A DNA stretch of 64,000 nt from Alcaligenes faecalis (GTDB taxonomy: Bacteria; Pseudomonadota; Gammaproteobacteria; Burkholderiales; Burkholderiaceae_B), in the NCBI RefSeq assembly GCF_005311025.1, contig NZ_CP031747.1:124001-188000 (forward strand), in the 5' to 3' direction. The first letter of the stretch is position 1. Every line of letters begins with the position of its first letter. A program made the translations under genes and the position numbers. Below, one piece after another: positions 8,677 through 19,518 of the stretch. A model generated the notes under the pieces. That model was not told the origin of the DNA. It made no database searches and worked only from the letters and a program-made list of their open reading frames with translations.

Positions 8677-9543
8677 ATGGATTGGACACTAGAACGTATT
8701 CGACATTTTGTCGCTGTGGCAGAAACTGGCTCCATGACTCAGGCCGCGAAAGAGTTGGGCAAGGTGCAGTCAGCCGTCAGCACCTCGATTTCCCTGCTGG
8801 AAGCGGATCTGAATCTGGAGCTGTTTGATCGTTCACGACGAACGTTAAGCCTGACGGTGCCGGGCGAAATCATGCTGCTGGAAGCCAAGGCTCTGTTGCG
8901 TCAGGTAGACGTATTGAATCGTCGGGCACTGGATTTCTCGCAAGGACAACCGACCAGACTGGAAATTGCTCTGGATGAAGCCTTGCCTCAAGAGCCCTTG
9001 CGGCTGCTGCTCAAAGAGCTGGCTGAACGCTGGCCTGCGCTGGAGTTGACGGTCTGGAACGGAACCGCTTCCGAGGTAATGGACTATGTGCAGGAAGGCC
9101 GCTCGGATATGGCTTTTCAGTTTGATCGCGGAGCTGATGCCACGTCATTTGCGCAAAGCTATATTGGCGCTGTGCCCCAAGCGATTTGTGTGGCGCGTAC
9201 GCACCAGCTTGCCAGTCAGCATCAGGTCAGCCGTAAAGAGCTGACGGCACATCGACAATTGCTGATTCATATCGAAGGGACAGAGCAGACGGTTGTCAGC
9301 CCCAGTGTGTGGCGCTCAGACAGCTTTTATGTCATTGCCGATATGGTGGCCGATAGTCTGGGCTGGGCGATTTTGCCGCTGAACATTGCGGAGTATGAAA
9401 ACTTGCGCAACAAGTTGGCGCAGTTGCATTGCCGGGAGATGGTTTTGCCACCCTTGCCAGTGCGGATGCTGTGGCGACAGGGACAAACTTTGCCCCCTGC
9501 GGCAGTGTGGATGCAGCAGCGCCTGTCGGAGCTGCTGCCTTAA
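8677..9543 (+). CDS. LysR-type transcriptional regulator
   Basis: A 288-residue protein with an N-terminal winged helix-turn-helix (residues ~1-60: IRHFVAVAETGSMTQAAKEL, then QSAVSTSISLLEADL and LFDRSRR) and a periplasmic-binding-protein-like effector domain (residues ~90-288). It probably senses a small ligand and controls the divergent MFS pump. The ATG has no Shine-Dalgarno sequence, and a TATAAA at 8663-8668 would start transcription almost at the ATG, so translation may be leaderless. The ligand is unknown. Its stop lies six bases from the convergent gph stop. Confidence 0.9.
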   Translation: MDWTLERIRHFVAVAETGSMTQAAKELGKVQSAVSTSISLLEADLNLELFDRSRRTLSLTVPGEIMLLEAKALLRQVDVLNRRALDFSQGQPTRLEIALDEALPQEPLRLLLKELAERWPALELTVWNGTASEVMDYVQEGRSDMAFQFDRGADATSFAQSYIGAVPQAICVARTHQLASQHQVSRKELTAHRQLLIHIEGTEQTVVSPSVWRSDSFYVIADMVADSLGWAILPLNIAEYENLRNKLAQLHCREMVLPPLPVRMLWRQGQTLPPAAVWMQQRLSELLP

Positions 9544-9549
9544 GCCTGT

Positions 9550-10245
9550 TTAGCAGGCCAGCGGGGAAGGGCGGGATAGCTGACCGTTGGCCCAGCGTTG
9601 TACGCCTTCCCAGATATCAGAGGCGTGATGCACGGTCATATCGGCTTGCCAAGTGCTCAGGCTGTCGTCCTGCGCGCAGTAGCCGTAGGCGGCAATCATG
9701 GTAGCCATGCCCGCCGCCTGACCTGCCTGGATGTCGCGCAGATCATCACCTACGTACAGGCAGTCTTTGGGATCAAAGCCCGTTTTCTCGGCGGCATACA
9801 ACAAGGGGGCGGGATGAGGCTTGGTGTGCTGGGTGGTATCGCCGCCGACGGTGACTGCGCAACCTGCTTCCAGTCCTAAATGACGGATCAGGGGCAGGGC
9901 CAGATATTCCAGCTTGTTGGTGACGATGCCCCAGGTGTAGCCGGCCTGCTCTAGCTGTTTCAGCATGGGGGCTACGCCCTCAAACAGATAGGTCAGCTCC
10001 GTCATGTGATCGTTGTAGTCCTGCAGGAACTGCGCTCGCAATTGTGCGTAGTTGGGGTGATCGGTATTGATATCCAGCGCTACCTTGAGCAGCCCCCGTG
10101 CACCGTGCGAGGCATAGGGACGCAGCGCTTCGTAGGGCAAATCAGGCAGGCCATGTTCCTTGCGCATGCGATTGGCCGTAGCAGCCAGATCCGGAGCAGA
10201 GTCGGCCAAGGTGCCGTCAAAATCGAATAGAACCAGTTTATTCAT
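9550..10245 (-). CDS. gph: Phosphoglycolate phosphatase
   Basis: A 231-residue HAD-superfamily phosphatase. Motif I is LFDFDGTLADS, with the nucleophile Asp and acid/base Asp; motif II is IVTNK; a Lys in KPHPAP and motif III YVGDDLRDIQAG follow. The helical cap lies between residues ~20 and 90. It removes phosphate from 2-phosphoglycolate formed in DNA repair or oxygenation reactions. It follows ubiG by six bases on the same strand, and this ubiG-gph pairing is common in betaproteobacteria, supporting Gph over a generic HAD enzyme. Confidence 0.88.
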   Translation of the reverse strand: MNKLVLFDFDGTLADSAPDLAATANRMRKEHGLPDLPYEALRPYASHGARGLLKVALDINTDHPNYAQLRAQFLQDYNDHMTELTYLFEGVAPMLKQLEQAGYTWGIVTNKLEYLALPLIRHLGLEAGCAVTVGGDTTQHTKPHPAPLLYAAEKTGFDPKDCLYVGDDLRDIQAGQAAGMATMIAAYGYCAQDDSLSTWQADMTVHHASDIWEGVQRWANGQLSRPSPLAC

Positions 10246-10251
10246 GAGGGC

Positions 10252-10974
10252 TTAGCTTTGGCGGCGGCTGGCCAGCAGGTAGTTGACGGAGGTGTCGCCA
10301 GACAGGCGATAGTGCTCGGTAATCGGGTTGTATTCCAGACCTTTCAATGCCAGGGCATCCAGACCACTGCGGCGGGCCGAGGAAATCAGCTCGCTGGGTT
10401 TGATGAAGCCCTCATAGCTGTGCGTGCCCTTGGGAATCAGGCGCAAGAGGTACTCGGCACCCACAATGGCAAACAAGAAAGATTTGGGATTGCGATTCAG
10501 GGTCGAGAAAAAGACCCAGCCACCGGGTTTGACCAGTTTGGCGCAGGCCGCAATGATGGAGCCCGGATCGGGGACATGTTCCAGCATTTCCATGCAGGTG
10601 ACAACGTCAAAACGACCAGGGTGCTGATCGGCCATGTCTTCGGCGCTGATCATCTCGTATTTGACGGGTACGCCCGATTCCAGACTGTGCAAACGGGCAA
10701 TCTTCAAGGAGCGCTCGGCCAGGTCAATGCCGGTGACGTCGGCGCCGGACTGGGCCAGGCTTTCCGACAAGATTCCGCCACCACAACCGACGTCTAATAC
10801 CTGCTTGCCCGCCAGGGAGCCGGTGTAGGACAGAATCCAGTCCAGACGCAAAGGGTTGATGGCGTGCAGCGGTTTGAACTCGCTGTCAGGGTCCCACCAG
10901 CGGGATGCCAGTGCACTGAATTTATCGATCTCTGCGGGATCGACATTGACGTTAGTGACGGTGGAAGCGGTCAT
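10252..10974 (-). CDS. ubiG: Ubiquinone biosynthesis O-methyltransferase UbiG
   Basis: A 240-residue class I SAM-dependent methyltransferase. The SAM-binding motif is [13 protein letters not shown] at residues ~60-72, with the UbiG-typical N-terminus [19 protein letters not shown] and the motif [13 protein letters not shown]. UbiG performs both O-methylations in ubiquinone synthesis at the inner membrane. It is the first gene of a ubiG-gph pair and is separated from the upstream ompA-type gene by a terminator. Confidence 0.95.
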   Translation of the reverse strand: MTASTVTNVNVDPAEIDKFSALASRWWDPDSEFKPLHAINPLRLDWILSYTGSLAGKQVLDVGCGGGILSESLAQSGADVTGIDLAERSLKIARLHSLESGVPVKYEMISAEDMADQHPGRFDVVTCMEMLEHVPDPGSIIAACAKLVKPGGWVFFSTLNRNPKSFLFAIVGAEYLLRLIPKGTHSYEGFIKPSELISSARRSGLDALALKGLEYNPITEHYRLSGDTSVNYLLASRRQS

Positions 10975-10983
10975 GGCTCATCC

Positions 10984-11020
10984 AAAAAAATTAAGGCCCC
11001 GCAAAAGCGGAGCCTTAATT
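10984..11020 (-). terminator. Rho-independent terminator of the ompA-type gene
   Basis: On the minus strand AAGGCTCCGC-TTTT-GCGGGGCCTT is followed by AATTTTTTT. It separates the OmpA gene from ubiG. Confidence 0.85.
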
Positions 11021-11057
11021 GTAGCCTTAGCTACAGAAATACGTGATGCAGCAAGAA

Positions 11058-11654
11058 TTACTTGCGGTTGCCCACGATTTCGATTTCTACGCGACGGTTT
11101 TGAGCACGGCCTTCGCGGGTCTTGTTGGACGCCACTGGCTGAGCTTCGCCCTTGCCTTCGGTGTAGATACGGTCTGCAGGTACGCCCTTGTTGACCAAGT
11201 ATGCTTTAACAGCATTGGCGCGACGCTCGGACAGCTTCTGGTTGTAAGCTTCAGCGCCGATCGAGTCAGTGTGACCGGTAGCGATCAGAGTTTCCAGATC
11301 GATGGACTGAACGGTGTCAGCCACTTGATCCAGAACCTGGCGGCCTTCTGGCTTGATGGTGGATTTGTCGAAGTCGAAGAACGTGTCAGCGTTCAGAGTC
11401 ACTTTGGTGACAGTAGGAGCGACGACAGGAGCTTCGGGGGCTTGGGCAACGGGCACACCGTCACAACCTGGAATACCTGTAGCAGGTGTCCAGAAGTTGT
11501 TGCGCCAGCACAGTTCGTTGGTGCCGTTTTTCCAAACGTCGCCGAACGGATTGCGCCAGTTGTTAACTTCGCCGGACTCTTGTGCGGAAACTGCACTAGT
11601 GGCCGATGCGGCGGCAATGGCGAGTACAAGTGCGATTTTGGAGGGTTTGTTCAT
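11058..11654 (-). CDS. OmpA-family outer-membrane/peptidoglycan-associated protein
   Basis: A 198-residue protein with a signal peptide ending VSAQ and a short ~60-residue Trp/Asn-rich segment with two Cys (ELCWRNNFW, GIPGCDG). A Pro/Ala/Val linker leads to a C-terminal OmpA domain (residues ~85-195) with FDFDKSTIKPEG, TGHTDSIG and NQKLSERRANAV. The domain binds peptidoglycan. There is no room for the eight-stranded barrel of enterobacterial OmpA, so it is the short form seen in Alcaligenaceae. A strong ribosome site (GAGGAG) precedes the ATG, consistent with an abundant protein. Confidence 0.88.
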   Translation of the reverse strand: MNKPSKIALVLAIAAASATSAVSAQESGEVNNWRNPFGDVWKNGTNELCWRNNFWTPATGIPGCDGVPVAQAPEAPVVAPTVTKVTLNADTFFDFDKSTIKPEGRQVLDQVADTVQSIDLETLIATGHTDSIGAEAYNQKLSERRANAVKAYLVNKGVPADRIYTEGKGEAQPVASNKTREGRAQNRRVEIEIVGNRK

Positions 11655-12094
11655 ATTTCTCCTCGTTGAGCTGATGCTGTTAAGTGACCGCAGCGAACCC
11701 CTGCCGCTGATTAACGGAACCAGTATAGCAATCCTTTGAACGGAACAAAGACTTGCTTGCGCTGGGTTTCATGCGTGTTAGGTCGAATCTTAAGACATTT
11801 CGGCCACATGCGTGAGGGGGACGGGGAACGATTCGTGAAGATGCGTGGAATTAGCCTTGTTCTTTCCTTTTATTGTTGGTTTTAGGCAACAGGGAAAGGG
11901 TGGGGCCGCTTCTTCAATCCATCATCGATACGATTAGTGGACGATGGATTTTTGGCGAATCGACCGTTTCAATCACATATCGCCCGCCTTCTCGCCTCGC
12001 TACGCTGCGTCCCTCTATGTGAAAGTGCTAGAATTTCCTCTTGTCCGTTTACGGCTGGCTTACTGCTTAACCCATATCTATAAAGAATTGACCT
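11655..12094. other. 440-base divergent promoter region between ompA-type gene and gyrA
   Basis: No gene seen. On the minus strand a TATACT (11722-11727) is a candidate -10 for the OmpA gene. On the plus strand TAGAAT (12029-12034) is a candidate -10 for gyrA. An inverted repeat AATCCATC (11916-11923) / GATGGATT (11943-11950) followed by T residues lies between them; its role is unknown. Confidence 0.45.
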
Positions 12095-14779
12095 ATGGAT
12101 TCCTTTGCCAAGGAGACGCTTCCCGTTTCGCTTGAAGAGGAGATGCGCCGCAGCTACCTCGATTACGCCATGAGCGTGATTGTGGGCCGTGCTCTTCCCG
12201 ACGTGCGAGATGGTTTGAAGCCCGTGCATCGCCGTGTTCTGTTCGCCATGCATGAACTCAATAACGACTGGAATCGTGCCTATAAGAAGTCGGCTCGTAT
12301 CGTCGGTGATGTGATCGGTAAGTACCACCCTCATGGTGACTCTGCCGTCTATGACACTATCGTGCGTCTGGCGCAGGACTTTTCCATGCGCTACACCCTG
12401 GTCGACGGACAAGGTAACTTTGGTTCCATCGACGGGGATAACGCCGCGGCCATGCGTTACACCGAAATCCGTCTGGCCAAGATCGCCCACGAACTGCTGG
12501 CCGATATCGACCAGGAAACCGTGGATTTCGTGCCTAACTATGATGGCAGCGAAAAAGAACCGGCCCTGTTGCCTTCGCGTCTGCCCAACCTGCTGGTCAA
12601 CGGCAGCTCGGGTATTGCCGTGGGTATGGCTACCAATATTCCGCCGCATAACCTGGCTGAAGTGGTCAACGGCTGTCTGTACTGCCTGAGCCACCCCGAG
12701 TGCACGGTTGATGAGCTGATCGAATACATCCCGGCCCCCGACTTCCCGACCGGCGCCATTATTTATGGCATGTCCGGTGTGCGCGAAGGCTATCGCACGG
12801 GCCGTGGCCGCGTCATTATGCGCGCCAGTACACACTTTGAAGACATGGAAAAGGGCAACCGTCAGGCCATCGTGGTCGACGCCATTCCTTACCAGGTCAA
12901 CAAGAAGTCGCTGCAGGAACGCATTGCCGAGCTGGTCAACGAAAAACGCATCGAGGGTATCTCCGATATCCGCGACGAGTCCGACAAGGACGGTATGCGT
13001 TTGGTCATTGAGCTAAAGCGCGGCGAAGTGCCGGAAGTTGTGCTGAACAACCTCTACAAGAACACGCAGTTGCAAGAAACCTTCGGGATGAACATGGTGG
13101 CACTGGTCGATGGCCAGCCCCGTCTGCTCAACCTGAAACAGTTGGTGGATTACTTCCTGAGCCACCGCCGCGAAGTGGTTACTCGCCGTACCGTATTCCA
13201 GTTGCGCAAAGCGCGCGAGCGCGGTCATGTGCTGGAAGGTCTGGCTGTGGCCCTGGCCAATATTGATGAGTTCATCGAAATCATCAAAGCGGCTCCAACG
13301 CCACCGGTTGCCCGTGTCGAGCTGATGGCTCGGTCCTGGGATTCCGGTCTGGTGCGCGAGATGCTGGCCCGTGCCGACACCAGCTCCATTGTGGGTGGCC
13401 GTCAGGCTTACCGTCCGGATGATTTGGGTGCTGAATTTGGCATGAACACAGACGGTCTGTACCGTCTGAGCGAAGTGCAGGCCCAGGAAATTCTGAACAT
13501 GCGCTTGCAGCGCCTGACTGGCCTGGAGCAGGACAAGATTGTTCAGGAGTACCGTGAGGTCATGGACAAGATTGCTGATTTGCTGGACATCCTGTCCAAC
13601 CCGGCCCGTGTGTCCGCCATTATTGGTGACGAGCTGATCGCCGTGCGCGACGAGTTCTCGGCCACTGGCAAGGACGTTCGTCGCTCGCAGATCGAGCACA
13701 ACGCCACCGAGCTGGATACCGAGGATCTGATCACCCCTATGGATATGGTGGTGACGCTCTCGCATACCGGCTACATCAAGAGCCAGCCGCTGTCCGAGTA
13801 CCGGGCCCAGCGTCGTGGTGGCCGTGGCAAGCAGGCCACCGCCATGAAAGAGGACGACTGGATCGACAAGCTGTTCATCGCTAATACCCACGATTACCTG
13901 CTGTGCTTCTCCAACCGTGGCCGTGTGTACTGGCTCAAGGTCTGGGAAGTGCCACAAGGTTCGCGCAACTCGCGTGGCCGTCCTATCGTCAATATGTTCC
14001 CTCTGGAAGATGGCGAGAAGATCAACGTGGTGCTGTCCGTCAAGGAATTCAGCGAAGATCAGTTCGTGTTCATGGCGACCTCGCGCGGCACGGTCAAGAA
14101 GACCCCGCTATCCGACTTCTCCAACCCCCGTAAGGCCGGCATTATTGCTGTGGGCCTGGACGAGGGCGACTACCTGATCGGTGCTCAGCTGACCGACGGC
14201 GTCCATGACGTCATGTTGTTCTCTGACGCCGGCAAGGCCGTGCGCTTTGACGAGGGCGATGTGCGCCCAATGGGCCGTGCAGCCCGTGGTGTGCGCGGCA
14301 TGACGCTGGAAGAAGGTCAGTCCGTGATTGCCCTGCTGGTGGCCGAAGACGAAACCCAATCCGTGCTGACCGCCACCGAGAACGGTTTCGGCAAGCGTAC
14401 CCCGATTGGCGAATACACGCGTCACGGTCGTGGCACCAAGGGCATGATTGCCATCCAGACCTCGGCCCGTAACGGCAAGGTCGTGGGTGCGGTGCTGGTT
14501 CGTGAAACCGACGAGATCATGCTGATCACCAACGCTGGTGTGCTGGTACGCACTCGCGTGGCTGAAATCCGCGAAATGGGTCGTGCGACTCAAGGTGTGA
14601 CCTTGATCAGCGTGGACGATGACAGCGAGCTGTCTGGTGTGTACCGCGTGGTAGAGACCGATGACGAGGTCGACGCCGAGCTGGCCGAAGAGGGTCAGGC
14701 GCCAGAAGGTCAGGAGCAGGATAATCAACTTGATTCCGCCCAAGACCAGGCGGACCCTTCCGGCGAGGAAAACGAGTAA
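12095..14779 (+). CDS. gyrA: DNA gyrase subunit A
   Basis: An 894-residue type II topoisomerase subunit that introduces negative supercoils together with GyrB. The winged-helix domain contains [14 protein letters not shown] and the catalytic Tyr122 in [11 protein letters not shown]. The quinolone-region residues are Ser83 and Asp87 in E. coli numbering, the susceptible types. The GyrA box QRRGGRG opens the C-terminal beta-pinwheel domain near residue 568. The last ~40 residues form an acidic Glu/Gln/Asp-rich tail like the regulatory tail of other gyrases. The stop TAA overlaps the serC ATG by one base, implying co-translation. Confidence 0.98.
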   Translation: MDSFAKETLPVSLEEEMRRSYLDYAMSVIVGRALPDVRDGLKPVHRRVLFAMHELNNDWNRAYKKSARIVGDVIGKYHPHGDSAVYDTIVRLAQDFSMRYTLVDGQGNFGSIDGDNAAAMRYTEIRLAKIAHELLADIDQETVDFVPNYDGSEKEPALLPSRLPNLLVNGSSGIAVGMATNIPPHNLAEVVNGCLYCLSHPECTVDELIEYIPAPDFPTGAIIYGMSGVREGYRTGRGRVIMRASTHFEDMEKGNRQAIVVDAIPYQVNKKSLQERIAELVNEKRIEGISDIRDESDKDGMRLVIELKRGEVPEVVLNNLYKNTQLQETFGMNMVALVDGQPRLLNLKQLVDYFLSHRREVVTRRTVFQLRKARERGHVLEGLAVALANIDEFIEIIKAAPTPPVARVELMARSWDSGLVREMLARADTSSIVGGRQAYRPDDLGAEFGMNTDGLYRLSEVQAQEILNMRLQRLTGLEQDKIVQEYREVMDKIADLLDILSNPARVSAIIGDELIAVRDEFSATGKDVRRSQIEHNATELDTEDLITPMDMVVTLSHTGYIKSQPLSEYRAQRRGGRGKQATAMKEDDWIDKLFIANTHDYLLCFSNRGRVYWLKVWEVPQGSRNSRGRPIVNMFPLEDGEKINVVLSVKEFSEDQFVFMATSRGTVKKTPLSDFSNPRKAGIIAVGLDEGDYLIGAQLTDGVHDVMLFSDAGKAVRFDEGDVRPMGRAARGVRGMTLEEGQSVIALLVAEDETQSVLTATENGFGKRTPIGEYTRHGRGTKGMIAIQTSARNGKVVGAVLVRETDEIMLITNAGVLVRTRVAEIREMGRATQGVTLISVDDDSELSGVYRVVETDDEVDAELAEEGQAPEGQEQDNQLDSAQDQADPSGEENE

Positions 14780-15888
14780 TGCGTGTATGGAATTTTTCGG
14801 CAGGCCCGTCAATGCTGCCGTTGGAAGTGCTGGAGCAAGCCGCTGCTGAAATGACAGATTGGCATGGCACCGGCATGTCCATCATGGAAATGAGCCACCG
14901 TAGCAAGGACTATATGGGTGTGCGTGACGAGGCAGAAGCCCATTTGCGCAGTTTGTTGTCCGTGCCCGATGATTTCGCGGTGCTGTTTGTTCAGGGTGGG
15001 GCACAAGGCCAGAATGGCCTTTTGCCCTTGAACCTGATTCAGCGCAATGGCAGTGGCAAGGCCGACTACGTGCTTTCGGGCAGTTGGTCGGTCAAGTCCT
15101 GCGAAGAGGCTCAGCGTTACGGTGATATTCACGTTGCCGGTACCAGTGGTCAGGCATGGCAGGATCAGGGCAAGGAATGGGCGCCCTGGACCTGGTTCCC
15201 CGAGCCTTCCCAATGGGATGTGCGCCCGGATGCGGCTTACTTGCACGTTTGCACCAATGAAACCATTGGTGGCGTGGAGTTCAATGATATTCCCAAGCTG
15301 GATGTCCCCGTCGTTGCTGACGTGTCGTCCAACATTCTGTCCTGCCCGATCGATTTCTCGCGCGTGTCGGTTGCTTACGCCGGTGCCCAGAAAAATGCCG
15401 GCATGTCCGGTATTGCCTTGATGATGATACGCAAGGACTTGCTGGGCCATGCCATGGATCTGTGCCCGTCGGCGTTCAACTACGCCAACATTGAAAAGCA
15501 GCAGTCCATGTTCAACACGCCGCCTACGTACTCGATCTACATGGCCGGGCTGATGTTCAAGTGGCTGGAGCGCCAGGGTGGTGTGGCTGCCATGCAGGCA
15601 CGCAATGCGGCCAAGTCCGAGGCCTTGTACGGCTTTCTGGATGCGTCCGAGTTCTACAACAACACCGTGCATCCGGCGTATCGCTCGCGTATGAACGTTC
15701 CGTTCCTGTTGCGTGATCAGTCCCTGGATTCCCTGTTCCTGGAACAGGCTACGGCTGCAGGCCTGACTTCCCTGAAAGGACACAAGAGCGTGGGCGGTAT
15801 GCGCGCTTCAATCTATAACGCCATGCCGCTGGAGGGTGTGCAGGCACTTATCGATTTCATGACTGAATTTGAACGACGGAATGGCTAA
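14779..15888 (+). CDS. serC: Phosphoserine aminotransferase
   Basis: A 369-residue PLP-dependent class V aminotransferase of serine and pyridoxine synthesis. It starts [20 protein letters not shown], the standard SerC opening. The PLP lysine is in YAGAQKNAG, and FVQGGAQGQ and NETIGGVEF also fit the family. Its ATG shares a base with the gyrA stop, and its 3' end overlaps the start of pheA by eight bases. The gyrA-serC-pheA order is typical of Alcaligenaceae and Burkholderiales. Confidence 0.97.
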   Translation: MRVWNFSAGPSMLPLEVLEQAAAEMTDWHGTGMSIMEMSHRSKDYMGVRDEAEAHLRSLLSVPDDFAVLFVQGGAQGQNGLLPLNLIQRNGSGKADYVLSGSWSVKSCEEAQRYGDIHVAGTSGQAWQDQGKEWAPWTWFPEPSQWDVRPDAAYLHVCTNETIGGVEFNDIPKLDVPVVADVSSNILSCPIDFSRVSVAYAGAQKNAGMSGIALMMIRKDLLGHAMDLCPSAFNYANIEKQQSMFNTPPTYSIYMAGLMFKWLERQGGVAAMQARNAAKSEALYGFLDASEFYNNTVHPAYRSRMNVPFLLRDQSLDSLFLEQATAAGLTSLKGHKSVGGMRASIYNAMPLEGVQALIDFMTEFERRNG

Positions 15889-16972
15889 TACCTTAACTGA
15901 GCGCCTGCTCCCTTGGCGCAATCGTATTGATGAGCTGGATCGCCAGATCCTGGAGTTGCTCAACGAGCGTGCTCGTGCGGCTTTGGAAGTAGGCAAGATC
16001 AAGCAGGACTTCAATACAGAGGAAGTCATCCTCAAGCCCGAACGCGAGGCACGTATTGTGCGTCGCTTGCAGTCTGAAAATGATGGCCCGTTCACACCGG
16101 CAGCAGTCGAAGCGGTGTGGGGGCAGATTATTTCTGCCTGTCGCGGTCTGGAAAGCGTATTGCGCGTGGCTTATCTGGGCCCGCAGGGCTCTTTTTCCGA
16201 GCAGGCCGCCTACGAGCATTTCGGCCATGCTTTGGATGGCCTGCAATGTGACTCCTTCGACGAGGTTTTCCGCAGCGTCGAAGTGGGTCAGGCTGAAGTA
16301 GGCATGGTGCCCGTCGAGAACTCGACCGAAGGTGCTGTGAACCGCACGCTGGATTTGCTGCTGAACTCGCCCTTGCGTGTCTTGGGCGAGCGCTCGATTC
16401 GTGTACATCACAATTTGCTGACCCAAACTGGCACGATGGAAGGCGTCACCCGTGTGATGGCCCATCCTCAGGCTTTGGCGCAGTGCCAGAACTGGCTGCA
16501 AAAGCATTACCCACAGCTTTTGCGTGAGGCCGCCTCCAGCAACGCTGAAGCAGCACGCATTGCGTCGTCCGATCCTACGGTTGCAGCGATTGCGGGCAAT
16601 ACAGCTGTTACCGCCTGGAATCTGGGTGTGGTCGAGGCCGGTATTCAGGACGATCCGCACAACCGCACCCGTTTCCTGGCCATTGGCAATATCGAGTCCC
16701 TGCCTAGCGGCAATGACAAGACCAGCATCATTCTGGCGGTGCCCAACCGGGCTGGCGCTGTTTATGACATGCTGTCTCCTTTGGCTGTGCATGGCGTGTC
16801 CATGACTCGCCTGGAGTCGCGTCCTGCACGGACAGGGCAGTGGGAATATTATTTCTACGTAGACCTGATCGGCCATCGTGATGAGCCAGCCATGGCTGCT
16901 GCTTTGGCAGAACTGAAGAAACAAGTCGCCTTTTTCAAGATTCTGGGTTCTTACCCCGTAAACGACTTTTAA
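15881..16972 (+). CDS. pheA: Bifunctional chorismate mutase / prephenate dehydratase (P-protein)
   Basis: A 363-residue enzyme making phenylpyruvate from chorismate. Residues ~1-90 are an AroQ-type helical chorismate mutase ([17 protein letters not shown]). The prephenate dehydratase domain ([15 protein letters not shown] to [10 protein letters not shown], which contains the catalytic TRF) follows. The C-terminal ACT domain carries the ESRP motif (LESRPARTG) that binds phenylalanine for feedback control. The ATG at 15881 lies inside the end of serC; an upstream TTG in frame is less likely. A terminator-like hairpin follows the stop. Confidence 0.96.
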   Translation: MANTLTERLLPWRNRIDELDRQILELLNERARAALEVGKIKQDFNTEEVILKPEREARIVRRLQSENDGPFTPAAVEAVWGQIISACRGLESVLRVAYLGPQGSFSEQAAYEHFGHALDGLQCDSFDEVFRSVEVGQAEVGMVPVENSTEGAVNRTLDLLLNSPLRVLGERSIRVHHNLLTQTGTMEGVTRVMAHPQALAQCQNWLQKHYPQLLREAASSNAEAARIASSDPTVAAIAGNTAVTAWNLGVVEAGIQDDPHNRTRFLAIGNIESLPSGNDKTSIILAVPNRAGAVYDMLSPLAVHGVSMTRLESRPARTGQWEYYFYVDLIGHRDEPAMAAALAELKKQVAFFKILGSYPVNDF

Positions 16973-16987
16973 GCATCAGCAACAAGA

Positions 16988-17020
16988 AAGGCCTGGGGGG
17001 GCTTCCCCCTCAAGGCCTTA
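16988..17020 (+). terminator. Terminator-like hairpin after pheA
   Basis: AAGGCCTGGGGG pairs with CCCCCTCAAGGCCTT around a short loop. The T tract is weak (TTATTGT), so termination may be partial. Confidence 0.55.
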
Positions 17021-17293
17021 TTGTCTGTGTGGGACATGCCTGTTCAGGACATGCCTTGTCAGGACGAGTGGCTCGCACAGGATCTGCTTGTTTCGGTCTG
17101 TCTTGCGCAGTTGCTTGGTGCGCTGTGTCATCAAGAACTGGCTAGACAAAATAGAGGCTTTGCGCGTTGCTTTAATCCTTTGATGGGGTTTACACAGCAG
17201 TCTGGCAAAGTCTGCATCAATATCCCGGTTTTGCTCGTGCTATTTCACGCAATACGCGCAGCATGGACGGCCTGAGAGGGAACGGAATTAATC
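17021..17293. other. pheA-tyrA gap, no supported gene
   Basis: 273 bases (321 counting the pheA hairpin). A direct repeat GGACATGCCT occurs at 17032-17041 and 17047-17056, followed by GTCAGGAC. An 84-codon open frame spans most of the gap but has no ribosome site or recognisable protein. The region presumably carries a tyrA-aroA-cmk promoter; I cannot point to one. Confidence 0.4.
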
Positions 17294-18199
17294 ATGATAG
17301 CGTCATCAGAAACTATGGCGCCGCCGCCCTTGGTTCCGGTGCTGGCGATCGTCGGAGTCGGTTTGATTGGCGGCTCTTTGGCTCTGGCGCTCAAGCGCTC
17401 CGGGGCGGTAGGAAAAGTGCTGGGCGTAGGTCGGCAGCTGAAAAGCTTGCGACGTGCCCAAGAACTGGGCCTGATCGACGAGGTCGCCACGCTTGAGCAA
17501 GCCGCGCAGCAAGCGGACCTGATTGTGTTGGCTACGCCTATCGGGGCCATGGCCTCGGTATTGAAAACCTTGCGACCCCATCTGCGTGACGACACCTTGA
17601 TCAGCGACGCAGGTAGCACCAAGGTCGATGTGGTCAGTGTGGCGCGTGATGCGCTGGGTGATCGTATCAGCCAGTTTGTTCCCGGCCACCCCATCGCCGG
17701 TGCGGAGACCGTAGGTCCCGAAGCGGCGCGTGCTGATCTGTATGACGGTCGCAACGTCATCTTGACCCCCCTGGAAGAAAACAGTGCCAGCGCACGCGAG
17801 CGTTTGATTGCCGTGTGGGAGGCTTGCGGGGCGCGTGTCATGTTGATGGACCCGGCCACGCATGACGAAGTGCTGGCATCGGTCAGTCATGTGCCGCACT
17901 TTTTATCCTCGGTTTTTATGTGGCAGGTGGCCTCCAGTGCCAACTCGGATCAGCGCTTTGCCTTGGCAGGAACTGGCTTTCGGGACTTCACCCGCATTGC
18001 AGCCGGATCAGCCGAAGTGTGGCGCGACATTTTTCTGAGCAACCGCGAGGCTGTCTTGGGCCAATTGCAGGAAGTACGTCAGGCCCTGGATCAGGCCGAG
18101 CAGGCTTTGCAGGACCAGGATGGTCAGGCTTTATACGAATTTTTAGAGCGTGCTGCCTTGGCGCGCCGTTTTTGGGCAAGTAGGAGTGGTTTGCAATGA
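17294..18199 (+). CDS. tyrA: Prephenate dehydrogenase
   Basis: A 301-residue NAD(P)-dependent dehydrogenase that oxidatively decarboxylates prephenate toward tyrosine. The Rossmann motif is [16 protein letters not shown] at residues ~17-32, followed by [15 protein letters not shown] and GHPIAGAE, all typical of TyrA. The C-terminal half is helical. An alternative start at the second Met (MAPPPLVP) would remove eleven residues; the ribosome site is weak for both. The stop overlaps the aroA ATG (ATGA), so tyrA, aroA and cmk are translationally coupled. Confidence 0.94.
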   Translation: MIASSETMAPPPLVPVLAIVGVGLIGGSLALALKRSGAVGKVLGVGRQLKSLRRAQELGLIDEVATLEQAAQQADLIVLATPIGAMASVLKTLRPHLRDDTLISDAGSTKVDVVSVARDALGDRISQFVPGHPIAGAETVGPEAARADLYDGRNVILTPLEENSASARERLIAVWEACGARVMLMDPATHDEVLASVSHVPHFLSSVFMWQVASSANSDQRFALAGTGFRDFTRIAAGSAEVWRDIFLSNREAVLGQLQEVRQALDQAEQALQDQDGQALYEFLERAALARRFWASRSGLQ

Positions 18200-19518
18200 G
18201 CCAAAGCGACAGTCTTGTTTTGAACCCCGTCAGCCGCGCTAGCGGACAACTGCAATTGCCAGGGTCCAAGAGCATTTCCAATCGAGCCCTGTTGTTGGCC
18301 GCCTTGGCTCAAGGGCAAACACGCCTGGAAGGCTTGCTGCATTCGGACGATACCCGCGTCATGATGGCCGCTCTGCAGCAAATGGGCGTGGCTGTGCAGG
18401 ACCTGGGGCAGGGCACGGTAGTGATCGACGGTGGGGCTCCTTTTGCGCATCGCGATGCGGATCTGTTTTTGGGTAATGCCGGTACGGCTTTCCGCTCCTT
18501 GACCGCCGCTTTGGGCTTGATGGGTGGTCGCTTCAACCTTAGCGGTATTGCCCGCATGCACGAGCGCCCCATTGGGGATCTGGTGGATGCGCTGCGCAGC
18601 CTGGGAGCTGAGGTGCAATATCTGGGGGCAGAGGGCTATCCTCCCTTGGCGATTGGTGAGTTGGCACAGGCTGATCAGCGTCGTGTGTCGGTGAAAGGCT
18701 CGGTATCCAGCCAGTTCCTGACAGCCTTGTTAATGGCCGCTCCCTTGTTGACTGCTCGTACGGGCCAGCCTTTGCGTATCGGGGTGGAAGGGGAGTTGAT
18801 CTCTCAGCCTTATATTGAAATCACGCTGGCCATGATGGCGCGTTTCGGTGTGCAGGTGGAGCGCGACGGCTGGAGCAGCTTTACTGTCCCCGCCGATGCG
18901 GCTTATGTCAGCCCCGGCTTGTACGTGGTGGAGGGCGATGCCTCGTCCGCTTCGTATTTCATCGCTTTGGGAGCTATTGGCGGTGGCCCGCTACGTATTC
19001 AGGGCGTGGGTACAGAAAGTCTGCAAGGCGATATTCAGTTTGCGGATGTGGCCCAAGCCATGGGTGCTCGTATCGAGCGTCATGCCAATGAACTGATCGT
19101 TTCTGGTCAGTGCGTAGCCAAGGGCGACAAGCTCAAGGCCTTTGATCTGGATTTCAACCATATTCCTGACGCCGCCATGACGGCAGCTGCCATGGCCATG
19201 TTTGCTGATGGTCCTTGCACCTTGCGCAATATCGCCAGCTGGCGCGTGAAGGAGACAGACCGTATTGATGCCATGCAGGCCGAATTGCGCAAGCTGGGGG
19301 CAACAGTAGAATCCGGGCCGGACTGGCTGACTGTGCATCCTATTGCCGCCGATCAATGGCGTTCGGCCAGCATCGAAACGTATGATGACCACCGCATTGC
19401 CATGTGTTTTTCACTGGCCAGCTTTGGCCCGGTGCCGGTCACCATTCTGGATCCCGGCTGTGTCAGCAAGACGTTCCCCGAGTATTTTTCTGTTTTTGAA
19501 CAATTGGTGCAGGCATGA
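18196..19518 (+). CDS. aroA: EPSP synthase (3-phosphoshikimate 1-carboxyvinyltransferase)
   Basis: A 440-residue shikimate-pathway enzyme joining shikimate-3-phosphate and phosphoenolpyruvate. Family motifs include [12 protein letters not shown] (Lys and Ser substrate ligands), [15 protein letters not shown], a catalytic Asp in DHRIAMCF, and KETDRI. It is class I by overall pattern. At position 101 (E. coli numbering, which coincides exactly here) the codon TCC gives Ser; class I enzymes usually have Pro in NAGTAxRP. It overlaps tyrA and cmk by four bases each. Confidence 0.97.
   Translation: MSQSDSLVLNPVSRASGQLQLPGSKSISNRALLLAALAQGQTRLEGLLHSDDTRVMMAALQQMGVAVQDLGQGTVVIDGGAPFAHRDADLFLGNAGTAFRSLTAALGLMGGRFNLSGIARMHERPIGDLVDALRSLGAEVQYLGAEGYPPLAIGELAQADQRRVSVKGSVSSQFLTALLMAAPLLTARTGQPLRIGVEGELISQPYIEITLAMMARFGVQVERDGWSSFTVPADAAYVSPGLYVVEGDASSASYFIALGAIGGGPLRIQGVGTESLQGDIQFADVAQAMGARIERHANELIVSGQCVAKGDKLKAFDLDFNHIPDAAMTAAAMAMFADGPCTLRNIASWRVKETDRIDAMQAELRKLGATVESGPDWLTVHPIAADQWRSASIETYDDHRIAMCFSLASFGPVPVTILDPGCVSKTFPEYFSVFEQLVQA

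Noticed and set aside
11916-11950. AATCCATC/GATGGATT inverted repeat with T run as a terminator
   Set aside because: No transcript would end there; it lies between two divergent genes.
12335-12358. Possible quinolone-resistance change in GyrA
   Set aside because: Codons for residues 83 and 87 encode Ser and Asp, the susceptible types.
11969-13957. Two antisense frames (288 and 314 codons) opposite gyrA
   Set aside because: gyrA is certain over this stretch and the antisense products look like nothing known.
17032-17056. Direct repeat GGACATGCCT x2 as a possible mini-CRISPR or iteron
   Set aside because: Only two copies, no regular spacing, no cas or rep gene nearby.
17021-17275. 84-codon frame between pheA and tyrA
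   Set aside because: No ribosome site, starts inside the terminator region, and the translation has no family features.
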